The translations under genes were made by a program, and so were the position numbers. DNA of 64,000 nt, taken from Planotetraspora kaengkrachanensis. Its GTDB lineage: Bacteria > Actinomycetota > Actinomycetes > Streptosporangiales > Streptosporangiaceae. The stretch lies in assembly GCF_016862895.1 (NCBI RefSeq), contig NZ_BONV01000019.1:62001-126000 (forward strand). Reading direction: 5' to 3'. Shown here in pieces: positions 7,949-17,593 of this stretch (positions within the stretch are counted from its first letter, which is position 1; each line of letters begins with the position of its first letter). Under the pieces are notes generated by a model, which was given only the letters and a program-made list of their open reading frames with translations, searched no databases and was not told the DNA's origin.

Positions 7949-9328
7949 GTGGGCTTCGTCAATCGTGTCCAGGAGCTCGCCGCTCTCGAAGAGTGGTGGG
8001 CTCAGCCGTATCCGCGCCCGGCCCTGATCTCGGGACGGAGGCGCGTGGGGAAGACGGCGCTGATCCGCCGGTTCGCCGAGGGCCGCAGGCTCGTCTTCTA
8101 CACCGGAGCAGGCAGCGCGCCGACGTTCGAGCTGGCGCAGCTCTCCCGAGAGGTGGCGGCGGCGCTGCCGGGCGGGCTGCGGCAGCTCGAGGTGTCGCCG
8201 TACCGGGACTGGTATGACGCGTTCGAGCATCTCGCCTCCCAGGCGGAGCGGGATCCCCTGCTGCTGGTCCTGGACGAGTTCCCCGAGCTGACCGCGATGT
8301 CTCCGGATCTGCCGGGCATCATGCGCGCGGTCCTGGACCGGATCCAGGGACGGACGAAGCTGCGCATCCTGTTGAGCGGATCCTCGGTCCGGGCGATGTG
8401 GGAGATGCAGGAGTACCGGGCTCCGCTTTACGGCCGTTTCGACCTGGCGATGCAGCTCCACCCGTTCCGCCCGCATGAGGCGGCGCTGATGTTGCCGAAG
8501 CTGTCCCCGGAAGATCGGGCCATGGTCTACGGGATCGTCGGAGGGGTGCCGCTCTACCTCTCGCTCTGGGACCAGGACGGCTCGATCGAGGACAATCTGC
8601 GCCGTCTGGCGGTGCGCCCGTCGGCGCCTCTCTACAACGAAGGCCGGCTGATTCTGGCCACCGAGTTGGGGGCCGGTCATCAGCCGGCGGCGGTTCTGGA
8701 CGCGATCGCGGCAGGCAGGACCCGTTTCCAGGAGATCGCCGATGCCGTGGGGACCGATCCAACGCGCACGCTGGAGCGGCTCATCGAGCTGCGGCTGGTC
8801 GAGCGTCTGATCCCCGTGACCGAGGATGAGAGGAAATCGAGGCGGAGGATCTACCGCATCGCCGACAACTTCCTCGGCTTCTATCTCGGCCCCCTGATGC
8901 GCAACAGATCGAAGATCGAGATCGGCCTGGGCGACACGGTGCTGCCCGTCATCGCCGAAGGGCTCGACGACCACATGGGAGCCGTCTATGAGGACGCGTT
9001 CCGAGACCATCTGCGCCGTCGCGCGCCGGAGATCGATCCGCAGGTCGTCGCAGTCGGCCCCTGGTGGGAGGCGGACGGTCAGAACCAGATCGACGCGGTC
9101 GTCCTGCGCGGCCGCGCCCGCGAACCGGTTCTGGCCGGCGAGTCGAAATGGGCCAGGTCGGTGTCCGCCCCGCGGATCATGGCGAAGCTGTCCGCCAAGG
9201 CCGCTCGTCTCGTGCCGGATCCCGAAGGAATTCGGTACGCGATCTGCGCGCGGACCGAGGTGACACACGCGGATCCGAGGCTCATGGCGGTGACGGCCGC
9301 GGACATTTTCGCTCCCGAAGGAGGCTGA
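7949..9328 (+). CDS. P-loop ATPase with DUF234-type nuclease-like C-terminus
   Basis: A 459-residue protein of the archaeal-type ATPase_2/DUF234 group. Walker A is GRRRVGKT (residues 29-36), and a Walker B-like LLLVLDEFPEL lies near residue 110. A winged-helix region follows (ILDAIAAGRTRFQEIADAVG). The C-terminal domain reads WWEADGQNQIDAVVL...VLAGESKWA, a layout that matches the D...ExK core of PD-(D/E)XK nucleases. The predicted role is nucleotide-dependent and DNA-related. The cellular job of this family is not well established; some members lie in mobile or defence contexts, but nothing around this one shows that. The GTG start appears leaderless. Its stop is one base before the next start, so the two genes may be co-transcribed. 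Confidence 0.85.
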   Translation: MGFVNRVQELAALEEWWAQPYPRPALISGRRRVGKTALIRRFAEGRRLVFYTGAGSAPTFELAQLSREVAAALPGGLRQLEVSPYRDWYDAFEHLASQAERDPLLLVLDEFPELTAMSPDLPGIMRAVLDRIQGRTKLRILLSGSSVRAMWEMQEYRAPLYGRFDLAMQLHPFRPHEAALMLPKLSPEDRAMVYGIVGGVPLYLSLWDQDGSIEDNLRRLAVRPSAPLYNEGRLILATELGAGHQPAAVLDAIAAGRTRFQEIADAVGTDPTRTLERLIELRLVERLIPVTEDERKSRRRIYRIADNFLGFYLGPLMRNRSKIEIGLGDTVLPVIAEGLDDHMGAVYEDAFRDHLRRRAPEIDPQVVAVGPWWEADGQNQIDAVVLRGRAREPVLAGESKWARSVSAPRIMAKLSAKAARLVPDPEGIRYAICARTEVTHADPRLMAVTAADIFAPEGG

Positions 9329-9329
9329 G

Positions 9330-10463
9330 ATGAAGTCGGTGATCGTGGTCGGGGCGGGCGTCTGGGGCCTGTCGTTGTCGTTACGGCTGGCCGAGACCGG
9401 TTGGCGGGTGACCCTGGTCGAGCAGTACGCGCCCGGCCACGTCCGTCAGGCGAGCGCGGGCCACACGCGACTGCTGCGCAGCTCGCACGGGTCGGACGAG
9501 TGGTACGCGCGGATGGCCTGGCGGGCCAGGGAGGCCTGGCTGCGGCTCGGTGAGCGGGCGGGTGAGGAACTGCTCGTCGAGTCGGGACTGATGTGGTTCG
9601 CCTATCAGGAGGACGGCTGGGAGAGCAGAAGCGCCCAGGTCCTGAAAAATCTAGAAATCCCGCATGGGCTGCTCGAACCCGAGAAGGCCGGTCGCCGGTT
9701 CCCCTCCTTCCGGGGAGACGATCTGGCCTTCGTCCTGTGGGAGCCGAAGGCGGGCGTCCTCAGAGCCCGGGAGGCCACGCTGGCGGTCGCCAGGCTCGCG
9801 CGGGCCGCCGGGGTCACCTTCGTCCGCGCCAGGGCCGTGCCGTACGGCGAGCGGACGGGCGTGGTGGCCGACGGCGAGGTGCTGACCGCGGACCGGGTCG
9901 TGTGGGCGTGCGGCGCCTGGCTGCCCGGTCTGTTCGACGTGCCGATGACGATCACCAGACAGGACACGTTCCACTTCGCCGTCCCCCGCGACTGGACGTC
10001 GCCGCCGCTGCCGGCCTTCTGCGACTTCGACCTGTCGGCCTACGGGCACGGCGACATCGGCGGGGCCGGCATGAAGGTCACCAGCGACGCCGAGGGCGAG
10101 CCGTACGACCCGGAGACCGGGAGCCGGCAGGTGACGGCGGCCGGCGAGGAACTCGCGCGGGACTACCTCGGCCGCCGGTTCCCCGCGCTCGCCGGCGCAC
10201 CGGTTCTGTTCAGCCAGGTCTGCCAGTACGCACTGACCGCCGACGCCGAGTGGATCATCGCGGAGGCGGCCGACGGGGTCTGGCTGCTCGGCGGCGATTC
10301 CGGGCATGGCTTCAAGCACGCCCCGGCTCTGGCCGAGTACGTCGCCGACGTGGTGGACGGCCTGGCCGAACCCGATCGGAGGTTCGGCCTGCACGAGCGG
10401 GTGCCCGCCCGGGGGCTCAGGACGAGCGGCTCTCCAGCCACACGCCGAACTCCTTCAGGTTGA
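9330..10463 (+). CDS. FAD-dependent amine oxidase (sarcosine oxidase/MSOX-like)
   Basis: A 377-residue DAO-superfamily enzyme with an N-terminal dinucleotide-binding motif (GAGVWGLS) and a family-typical GHTRLLRSSHG segment. SQVCQYALTADAEWII has a cysteine where monomeric sarcosine oxidase binds FAD covalently, and GGDSGHGFKHAPALAEYVAD is the C-terminal flavin loop. It should oxidise a secondary amine or N-methyl amino acid, releasing hydrogen peroxide; the substrate cannot be read from sequence. GGAGG lies inside the 3' end of the preceding ATPase gene. The last 16 codons or so run antisense to the EF-hand gene and look unconserved, so the C-terminus may be a recent extension. Confidence 0.9.
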   Translation: MKSVIVVGAGVWGLSLSLRLAETGWRVTLVEQYAPGHVRQASAGHTRLLRSSHGSDEWYARMAWRAREAWLRLGERAGEELLVESGLMWFAYQEDGWESRSAQVLKNLEIPHGLLEPEKAGRRFPSFRGDDLAFVLWEPKAGVLRAREATLAVARLARAAGVTFVRARAVPYGERTGVVADGEVLTADRVVWACGAWLPGLFDVPMTITRQDTFHFAVPRDWTSPPLPAFCDFDLSAYGHGDIGGAGMKVTSDAEGEPYDPETGSRQVTAAGEELARDYLGRRFPALAGAPVLFSQVCQYALTADAEWIIAEAADGVWLLGGDSGHGFKHAPALAEYVADVVDGLAEPDRRFGLHERVPARGLRTSGSPATRRTPSG

Positions 10464-10626
10464 TCCGGCCGTCGCCGTCGGCGTCAACCTTGGCGATCGC
10501 ATCCTCGGCGCCGTCGGCGGTGATCGGCTGGCCGAGCACGTCCATGAGCCGGACCAGTTCGGCGGCCGAGATCAGACCGTCGTTGTCGCCGTCGATGAAG
10601 GCAAATGTCGTGGTGTAGTCGCTCAT
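10417..10626 (-). CDS. EF-hand calcium-binding protein
   Basis: A 69-residue protein with two canonical EF-hand loops, DGDNDGLISAAE (residues 12-23) and DADGDGRINLKE (48-59). All the acidic ligands and the position-12 glutamates are present, so it should bind two calcium ions. It resembles the small CabD-type EF-hand proteins of Streptomyces. It is preceded by GGAGGAC. It overlaps the 3' end of the oxidase gene tail-to-tail by 47 bp. Confidence 0.9.
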   Translation of the reverse strand: MSDYTTTFAFIDGDNDGLISAAELVRLMDVLGQPITADGAEDAIAKVDADGDGRINLKEFGVWLESRSS

Positions 10627-10701
10627 GTCGTCCTCCTGGGGGATTGGCGCACAGCACCCTAGCCGATCAAGGCCTTCTCCTCAGGTCGTAGCCTGGAACT
10701 T

Positions 10702-11397
10702 GTGGGTGAACCTTCGCCGCGCGGGACGACGTCCCGCATCCTCGTCGTCGACGACGAGCCGCAGATTCTCCGCGCGCTGCGGATCAACCTCGCCGCGCGC
10801 CGTTACGAGGTCGAGGTCGCGCCCGACGGGAGCGCCGCCCTCAGGCTGGCGGCCGAGTGGCATCCCGACCTCGTCGTCCTCGATCTCGGCCTGCCGGACA
10901 TGGACGGCGTCGACGTCATCCACGGGCTGCGCGGCTGGACCAGCGTCCCGATCATCGTGCTGTCCGGGCGGCCGGGGAGCTCCGACAAGGTCGACGCCCT
11001 CGACGCCGGCGCCGACGACTACGTCACCAAGCCGTTCGGGGTCGACGAACTGCTGGCGCGGATCCGGGCGGTGACCCGGCGCACCGAACCCAAGGAGACC
11101 GGGGAGTCGAAGGTGCTGCTCGGCGATCTGGAGATCGACCTGGCCAACAAGACGATCTCCAGTGGCGTACGGCTGACGCCGACGGAATGGCACCTGCTGG
11201 AGATCCTCCTGCGCAACCCGGGCAAGCTCATCAGCCAGCGCCATCTGCTGACCCAGGTGTGGGGTCCCGCGTACCTGAAGGAGACCAACTACCTGCGGCA
11301 GTACATGGCGCAGTTGCGCCGCAAGCTGGAGCCCAATCCCGGCCGCCCGGAGCATCTGCTGACCGAGCCGGGGATGGGCTACCGCTTCCAGCCGTAG
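10702..11397 (+). CDS. OmpR/KdpE-like response regulator (orphan here)
   Basis: A 231-residue response regulator. The receiver has an acidic pair near residue 18, phosphoacceptor D61 in VVLDLGLPDMDG, and K in DYVTKPF. The C-terminal winged helix (VRLTPTEWHLLEILLRNPGKLISQRHLLTQVWG) matches the KdpE branch. No KdpD or kdpFABC gene is in the window, so its kinase is unknown; two histidine kinases here (23.5 and 35.8 kb) lack regulators. TAGCCT ends seven bases before the GTG and there is no ribosome-binding site, which suggests a leaderless start. Confidence 0.9.
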   Translation: MGEPSPRGTTSRILVVDDEPQILRALRINLAARRYEVEVAPDGSAALRLAAEWHPDLVVLDLGLPDMDGVDVIHGLRGWTSVPIIVLSGRPGSSDKVDALDAGADDYVTKPFGVDELLARIRAVTRRTEPKETGESKVLLGDLEIDLANKTISSGVRLTPTEWHLLEILLRNPGKLISQRHLLTQVWGPAYLKETNYLRQYMAQLRRKLEPNPGRPEHLLTEPGMGYRFQP

Positions 11398-11419
11398 GCG
11401 CCTTTCTGAGGCGTCACTC

Positions 11420-12400
11420 TCACCCCAGAAGGCGCTCCAGCTCCTCCACGCCCAGGGTGCCGGGCGCCAGCCGTTCGCGGGCGAACCGGTCGGACTCCCG
11501 CTGGAGCACGAGGTTGACCGGGGTCGGCACGCCATGCAGACGGCCGAGCAGCACGATCTCCCCGTTGAGGTAACCGGTCTCGATCGAGCCCGTGCTCCTG
11601 GCCAGGCTCTGCCATGAGGACCCTCCGCCGCGGGAGACGCCGTCCAGGGGAGCGACCTCGACCGAGTCCCCCCGCGTCGCCCGCTCCTCCTCCCGGGAGG
11701 CGTACGGGATGCCGGCGGCGTCGAGGACGGCGCGGCCCTCCTCGTAGGCCCGCTGGATGATCTTCTGCCGGCCGTCCGCGTGGCCGCAGAGCGCGTCGAC
11801 GGCGTTTCCGAGGTTGGTCAGCAGCTTGGCGTACTTCCAGCGCATGACGTCGGCGACGGCGAAACCGGCGAAGTTGCTCGCGCTGAGGTCGGCCGCGATC
11901 CGCTCGGCGGTTCCGTCCACACCCTGGGGATAACGCCCGACCGGAAGCATCCCGGACAGCGGCCTGCCGTACGACGCGACGATCCCGGGTTCGAGATGCA
12001 GCGCTGGCATCCACACGCACATGCCGTAGACCTGGGCGAACCGGCGCAGGGCGATCCGCTCGTTCTCCACGGCGTTCTGCGCGCAGACGAGCGGCAGCCG
12101 TTCCGCGGCCCGGCCGCCCCCGTCGACCGGCGCGTCCGCCCACGCGTCGAGGGCGGCCGCCGTGTCCTGGGTCTTGGTCGCCAGGACGAGCACGTCGTCG
12201 CCGCCGAGCCGTACGGGCCCGTCCGCGACCGGCACCGGCAGACGGTCCTCACCCTCGGGGGTGATCAGGCGCAGCCCGCCGTCACGTAAGGCCTCGTGGT
12301 GTGCGCCGCGCGCGACCAGGAGGACGTCGTGGCCGCTCTGGAAGAGCCGGCCGCCGATGGTCCCCCCGATGGCGCCGGCGCCGATGATGACGTATCGCAC
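11420..12400 (-). CDS. Ketopantoate reductase-family oxidoreductase (PanE/ApbA-like)
   Basis: A 326-residue NAD(P)H-dependent 2-oxo-acid reductase-fold protein with an N-terminal Rossmann motif (RYVIIGAGAIGGTIGGRLF). The C-terminal ApbA domain has the catalytic-lysine segment MRWKYAKLLTNLGNAVDAL. The start is set at GTG 12400, right before the Rossmann strand; the frame upstream is open but unlike the family. Reduction of ketopantoate for pantothenate/CoA is the type reaction. Many actinobacterial paralogues are uncharacterised and no other pan gene is near, so the exact substrate is open. Confidence 0.85.
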   Translation of the reverse strand: MRYVIIGAGAIGGTIGGRLFQSGHDVLLVARGAHHEALRDGGLRLITPEGEDRLPVPVADGPVRLGGDDVLVLATKTQDTAAALDAWADAPVDGGGRAAERLPLVCAQNAVENERIALRRFAQVYGMCVWMPALHLEPGIVASYGRPLSGMLPVGRYPQGVDGTAERIAADLSASNFAGFAVADVMRWKYAKLLTNLGNAVDALCGHADGRQKIIQRAYEEGRAVLDAAGIPYASREEERATRGDSVEVAPLDGVSRGGGSSWQSLARSTGSIETGYLNGEIVLLGRLHGVPTPVNLVLQRESDRFARERLAPGTLGVEELERLLG

Positions 12401-12508
12401 CGCTCGATCCTGGCATGTGGCGCCGGGGCGGGGTTCCAGCAGGTCCCGGGAACGAATATGCTGCGAGCAATTCACTTTCGCGCGCGTCACACCGGAGGAC
12501 ACAGGCCC

Positions 12509-12601
12509 ATGTACAAGGAGTTTCTCGGCGAGGTCGTCGTTTGGCTGATCCCGGTCGTCATCCTTGTCGGACTTGCGTACCTGATCACCCAGCCCGCCTA
12601 G
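12509..12601 (+). CDS. Small single-pass membrane peptide (30 aa)
   Basis: A 30-codon frame from ATG 12509 to TAG 12601, preceded by GGAGGAC (12494-12500). The peptide begins MYKEFLGEVVVW and continues with a hydrophobic helix (LIPVVILVGLAYLI) to a short polar end, QPA. That is the layout of a one-pass membrane microprotein. The ribosome-binding site, the clean hydrophobic helix and its placement between convergent genes support real translation. I recognise no family. Confidence 0.55.
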   Translation: MYKEFLGEVVVWLIPVVILVGLAYLITQPA

Positions 12602-12631
12602 CCGTTTCCCGGAAGGCCCCGGCCGCGCCTG

Positions 12632-12853
12632 TCAGCCGTCCGCGGAGTCCTTGGCCTCCCAGCGCAGCAGGTCTCCCGGCTGGCATTCCAGCACGTCGCA
12701 GAGTGCGGCGAGCGTCGTGAAGCGCACCGCCTTGGCGCGGCCGTTCTTGAGCACCGCCAGGTTGGCGGGCGTGATCCCGACGCGGTCCGCGAGGTCGCCC
12801 ACGGACATCTTCCGTTTGGCGAGCATCACGTCGATGTCGACGACGATCGGCAT
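12632..12853 (-). CDS. Short Cro/C1-type HTH regulator
   Basis: A 73-residue YozG-like helix-turn-helix protein (MLAKRKMSVGDLADRVGITPANLAVLKNGRAKAVRFTTL...). Its ATG overlaps the TGA of the upstream DUF2975 gene by one base, so the two are coupled. HTH/DUF2975 pairs are common in Gram-positives. The regulator probably represses the pair, and the palindrome at 13378-13392 is the candidate site. Confidence 0.9.
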   Translation of the reverse strand: MPIVVDIDVMLAKRKMSVGDLADRVGITPANLAVLKNGRAKAVRFTTLAALCDVLECQPGDLLRWEAKDSADG

Positions 12854-13344
12854 CAGATCACCTCGTCAAGCTCGGCCTGCATCTGCGCGGCCTCGACGTC
12901 GCGCGCGACGGCCTGGGCGAGCAGCATCCGCAGCACGAGCACGATGAGTGCGACCCCCAGGATGGCCACGCCGATCCCGCCCATGATGACGGTGACGCCC
13001 GGGTCGTCCCGCTGGCCCGGCGCATTGAAGGCCGTGACCGCGAACCACACGAGGGCGGCCGCCACGATCGCGCCGATCACGCCGTCCACGTACCGGAAGG
13101 CGGCGTGGGAGAACACGGTTCCGCGTCGCACCATCGTCACCAGCCGCCATACGCAGACCAGGGCGACCTGCACCGACACCATGCCCAGGATCGTGATCAC
13201 GCGCAGCGGGGTCAGCGGGAGCGACCCGTCCTCCGGGTCGCTCCCACTGACCAACGCCCACACCATCCCTGCCTGTACGAACACGGTGCCGGTGAGCACC
13301 ACCGCGAGCACGGCGCGCAGCGCGAGCACTGTCAGTCTGCCCAT
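12853..13344 (-). CDS. DUF2975 membrane protein
   Basis: A 163-residue protein with four hydrophobic segments: near residues 8-30, 48-68, 85-107 and 120-142. The loop motif VSVQVALVCVWRLVTMVRRGTVFSHAAFRYVDGVI is typical of DUF2975. The function of the family is unknown. It is the first gene of a two-gene unit with the HTH protein. Confidence 0.88.
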   Translation of the reverse strand: MGRLTVLALRAVLAVVLTGTVFVQAGMVWALVSGSDPEDGSLPLTPLRVITILGMVSVQVALVCVWRLVTMVRRGTVFSHAAFRYVDGVIGAIVAAALVWFAVTAFNAPGQRDDPGVTVIMGGIGVAILGVALIVLVLRMLLAQAVARDVEAAQMQAELDEVI

Positions 13345-13377
13345 CGCATCTCCTTCGATCGAGTCACGATGGAAATG

Positions 13378-13392
13378 TATCGAAATTCGATA
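13378..13392. promoter_or_regulatory. Palindromic operator upstream of DUF2975/HTH
   Basis: TATCGAA-A-TTCGATA, a perfect 7-bp-arm palindrome, lies 34 bp upstream of the DUF2975 start in an AT-rich island. Position and symmetry fit autorepression by the HTH protein. Confidence 0.6.
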
Positions 13393-13411
13393 GGTGCGGC
13401 AAGCTGGGGTG

Positions 13412-13972
13412 TCAGTTCGCCGGCAGCAGCCCGTCGATGATCGTCTGCTCCATCAGCCGATAGGTCGTGTCCAGGTCCTCGGGGAGTCCGAAGCCTCCGG
13501 CGACCTCAAGCGCGGCGAAGCCGTGCACGGCCGCCCGCAGGCAGCGTGCTGAGTGGAGGACGGCCTCGCCCTCGAGTCCGCACCCGCGCAACACGGCGAG
13601 GACGACCTCCATCAGCCGCCTGCCGGACTCTTCGAGCGCGGGATGCTGCAGCGGGGCCGGGGGCATGGCCGCGTAGCGGGCCGGGTGGTCCACGGCGTAG
13701 CGACGCCACACCCGCATCAGCGCCGTGACGGCATCGGGGCCGCTGCGGCCCATCACGGCGGCGCCCACCAGTTCCGTCATCTCCTCCATGACCCGGCGCG
13801 CGATCAGCGTGCGCAACTCCTCGAGGTTCCGCACGTGCTTGTAGAGGGACGGCGTGGCCACGCCGGTGCGGGTGGCGACCGCGGACAGCGTGAGAGCCTC
13901 CGGTCCCTGTTCGTCGACGATGGTGAGCGCGGCGTCGACGACGGCGGCCGGGGACAGACCCGCTCTAGGCAC
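13412..13972 (-). CDS. TetR-family transcriptional regulator
   Basis: A 186-residue regulator with an N-terminal TetR HTH (SPAAVVDAALTIVDEQGPEALTLSAVATRTGVATPSLYKHVRNLEEL) and a C-terminal domain of the WHG/TetR_C type (LRAAVHGFAALEVAGGFGLPEDLDTTYRLMEQTIIDGL). It overlaps the 3' end of the hydrolase gene by 8 bp and is its second operon gene. The operator at 14796-14810 is the probable target. Confidence 0.92.
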   Translation of the reverse strand: MPRAGLSPAAVVDAALTIVDEQGPEALTLSAVATRTGVATPSLYKHVRNLEELRTLIARRVMEEMTELVGAAVMGRSGPDAVTALMRVWRRYAVDHPARYAAMPPAPLQHPALEESGRRLMEVVLAVLRGCGLEGEAVLHSARCLRAAVHGFAALEVAGGFGLPEDLDTTYRLMEQTIIDGLLPAN

Positions 13973-14786
13973 TGACGGTCTCCAGGAGGAACTGGCGGAT
14001 CGCCTCGGCGGTCGCCCCGGGCATGTCCTGGTAAGGGTAGTGTCCCGATCCCTCGATCATCGCCAGCCTGGCGGCCGGGGCCATCAGGTCGACCGCCATG
14101 CGGGCCTCCTCCTCCGGATCGGGGAAGTCGGGGTCCCGGGTGCCCATCATGATCAGCACCGGGCGGTGCACGTCTCCGGCGCGCTCGGTCCAGCGGACCT
14201 CGGTCGGCTCGATGACTCCCCGGGTCGCCGCCATCCTGCCGGGCTCCGCGAGCACGGCCCTGAGGCGGCGCACGTGGTCGCCGAGGTCCGCGGGCTTCGT
14301 GTTCGGGAACAGCGTCCTGTAATAGACGCCCCACAGCCGGGGGCTGCGCAGGACCAGGCCCTGGGCCGCCCGCATGAAGAAGTTGAGCTGGGCGTCGCGG
14401 ACGAACGGACTGATCAGCACCGCGCCCGCGACGTCGCCGGGGGAGTCGGCCGCGGCCCAGGTCACCGCCGCCGTGCTGGAGGAACTGCCGACCAGTACGG
14501 CCGGGCCGCCGAGGTGGCGCACCAGGGCGAGCAGGTCGCCCGCGACGTGCTCGGGGGCGTACGACGGCCAGTCGGCGCTCGACTCACCGTGTCCGCGCAC
14601 GTCGACGACGGCGACCCGGTACCCCGCCTCGGTCAGGCGCGGCGTCAGGTGCCGGTAGGCGGCGCGGGTGTCGCCCATGCCGTGCGCGCACACCACGAGA
14701 AGGCCGTCCTGAGGTCCGTCGACGCTGTAGGCGAGCCGCCCTCCGGGCAGATCGAGGAACTCCGTGTCACCCTTGCTAACGTTCAT
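13965..14786 (-). CDS. Alpha/beta hydrolase
   Basis: A 273-residue alpha/beta-hydrolase-fold enzyme with an oxyanion region (VVCAHGMGDTRAAYRHL), a nucleophile elbow VGSSSST with the central serine, acid-region sequence (VLIMMGTRDPDFPDPEEEA) and catalytic histidine in MIEGSGHYPYQDMP. The substrate is unknown. It heads an operon with the TetR gene. TAGCTT ends seven bases before the ATG and no ribosome-binding site is present, so the transcript is probably leaderless. Confidence 0.9.
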   Translation of the reverse strand: MNVSKGDTEFLDLPGGRLAYSVDGPQDGLLVVCAHGMGDTRAAYRHLTPRLTEAGYRVAVVDVRGHGESSADWPSYAPEHVAGDLLALVRHLGGPAVLVGSSSSTAAVTWAAADSPGDVAGAVLISPFVRDAQLNFFMRAAQGLVLRSPRLWGVYYRTLFPNTKPADLGDHVRRLRAVLAEPGRMAATRGVIEPTEVRWTERAGDVHRPVLIMMGTRDPDFPDPEEEARMAVDLMAPAARLAMIEGSGHYPYQDMPGATAEAIRQFLLETVSA

Positions 14787-14793
14787 AGCTGAA

Positions 14794-14823
14794 AAGCTAA
14801 AGTGTTTAGCCTACGAGTGTCAA
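14794..14823 (-). promoter_or_regulatory. Promoter and TetR-type operator of the hydrolase-TetR operon
   Basis: On the minus strand, -35 TTGACA (14823-14818) and -10 TAGCTT (14799-14794) are separated by 18 bp. The spacer holds GCTAAA-GTG-TTTAGC (14796-14810 on the plus strand), a perfect 6-bp-arm inverted repeat. A repressor there would block RNA polymerase directly. Confidence 0.7.
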
Positions 14824-14844
14824 CCGCCAGATCAATACCGGTTC

Positions 14845-14873
14845 TTGACGTCTTGGGAGTCGGGCCGTATGCA
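14845..14873 (+). promoter_or_regulatory. Promoter of the APC permease gene
   Basis: TTGACG (14845-14850), a 17-bp spacer and TATGCA (14868-14873), about 35 bp upstream of the permease start. Confidence 0.45.
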
Positions 14874-14906
14874 CGGCGCTCAGTAGCGTTTCGTGATGTG
14901 GCGGCC

Positions 14907-16802
<1,896 letters not shown>

Positions 16803-16895
16803 CTCAAGACCTTGACGCGGGCTTGGCCCTATGGCGTCCGCCGCCGTGTTTACCCTGGCCATAGAGGCACGGGATCTTGTCACGGGGAGGCCTCC

Positions 16896-17480
16896 ATGGT
16901 CGGCATGACATCTGTGGCCCTGCTCGCCGTACTGGGGACGACGATCGCCGTGCCCGCCGCCGGGACGCCACCGCCGTCGCCGTCGGGCTCGAAGGTGAGC
17001 GCCGTGATCAAGGACGTGCACGGCCAGTCCGTCGGGACGCTCCAGATCGAGGACAACGGCAGCGGCAAATCCCTGGTCACCATCGCGGTCGCCGGCCTGT
17101 CCCCGGGCTTCCACGGGCTGCACATCCACAGCAGGGGCGTCTGCGACGCCAAGTCGATCGATCCCACCACGGGCAGCCCGTTCTTCAACGCGGGCCCGCA
17201 CCTGGGCGAGGGCGACCATCCGAACCACACGGGCGACCTGCCGAACCTCCTGGTGGGAGAGGACGGGATCGCCGGGGCCAGCTATGTGACGAACCGTTTC
17301 GTCGTCAGGCAGCTGCTCACCCGGCAGGGCACCGCGGTCGTCATCCATTCGAAGCCGGACAACATGGCCAACATCCCCGCCCGATACCGGTCCGACGGGA
17401 AGACGGGCCCGGACGCCGAGACGCTGAAGGCGGGAGACTCCGGTGTCCGGACCGCCTGCGGCGTCATCGGGAGCCGCTAG
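16896..17480 (+). CDS. sodC: Secreted Cu/Zn superoxide dismutase
   Basis: A 194-residue SodC. A signal peptide (residues 1-26) precedes a Pro/Ser linker and the SOD domain. The copper/zinc ligands are in order: HGLHIH (H73, H76, H78; the last two are H-I-H copper ligands), the zinc loop GPHLGEGDHPNHTGDLPNL and the late copper ligand VVIHSKPDN. Two cysteines (SRGVCD and TACGVI) can form the structural disulfide. The start is ATG 16896 with GGAGG five bases upstream. It removes extracytoplasmic superoxide. An inverted repeat CTATGGC/GCCATAG (16829-16864) lies upstream. Confidence 0.93.
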   Translation: MVGMTSVALLAVLGTTIAVPAAGTPPPSPSGSKVSAVIKDVHGQSVGTLQIEDNGSGKSLVTIAVAGLSPGFHGLHIHSRGVCDAKSIDPTTGSPFFNAGPHLGEGDHPNHTGDLPNLLVGEDGIAGASYVTNRFVVRQLLTRQGTAVVIHSKPDNMANIPARYRSDGKTGPDAETLKAGDSGVRTACGVIGSR

Positions 17481-17504
17481 GCGCGCTTCCCTGCCGGACG
17501 TGAG

Positions 17505-17545
17505 GTTTCCCGCCCCCGGCTGGTGGGAGGCCGGGGGCGGGAAAC
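17505..17545. terminator. Bidirectional terminator between sodC and the SH3 gene
   Basis: A perfect 16-bp stem, GTTTCCCGCCCCCGGC (17505-17520) with its complement at 17530-17545 and a 9-base loop, between two convergent genes. Confidence 0.8.
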
Positions 17546-17593
17546 GCGGGGTGGATGGTCTGGAGGACTTCGGATGGACCGGAGGTCGTCGGC

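Noticed and set aside
14802-14906. GTG 14802 as the start of the APC permease
   Set aside because: It lies in the TetR operator and upstream of the permease promoter, and the added 35 residues are unlike the family.
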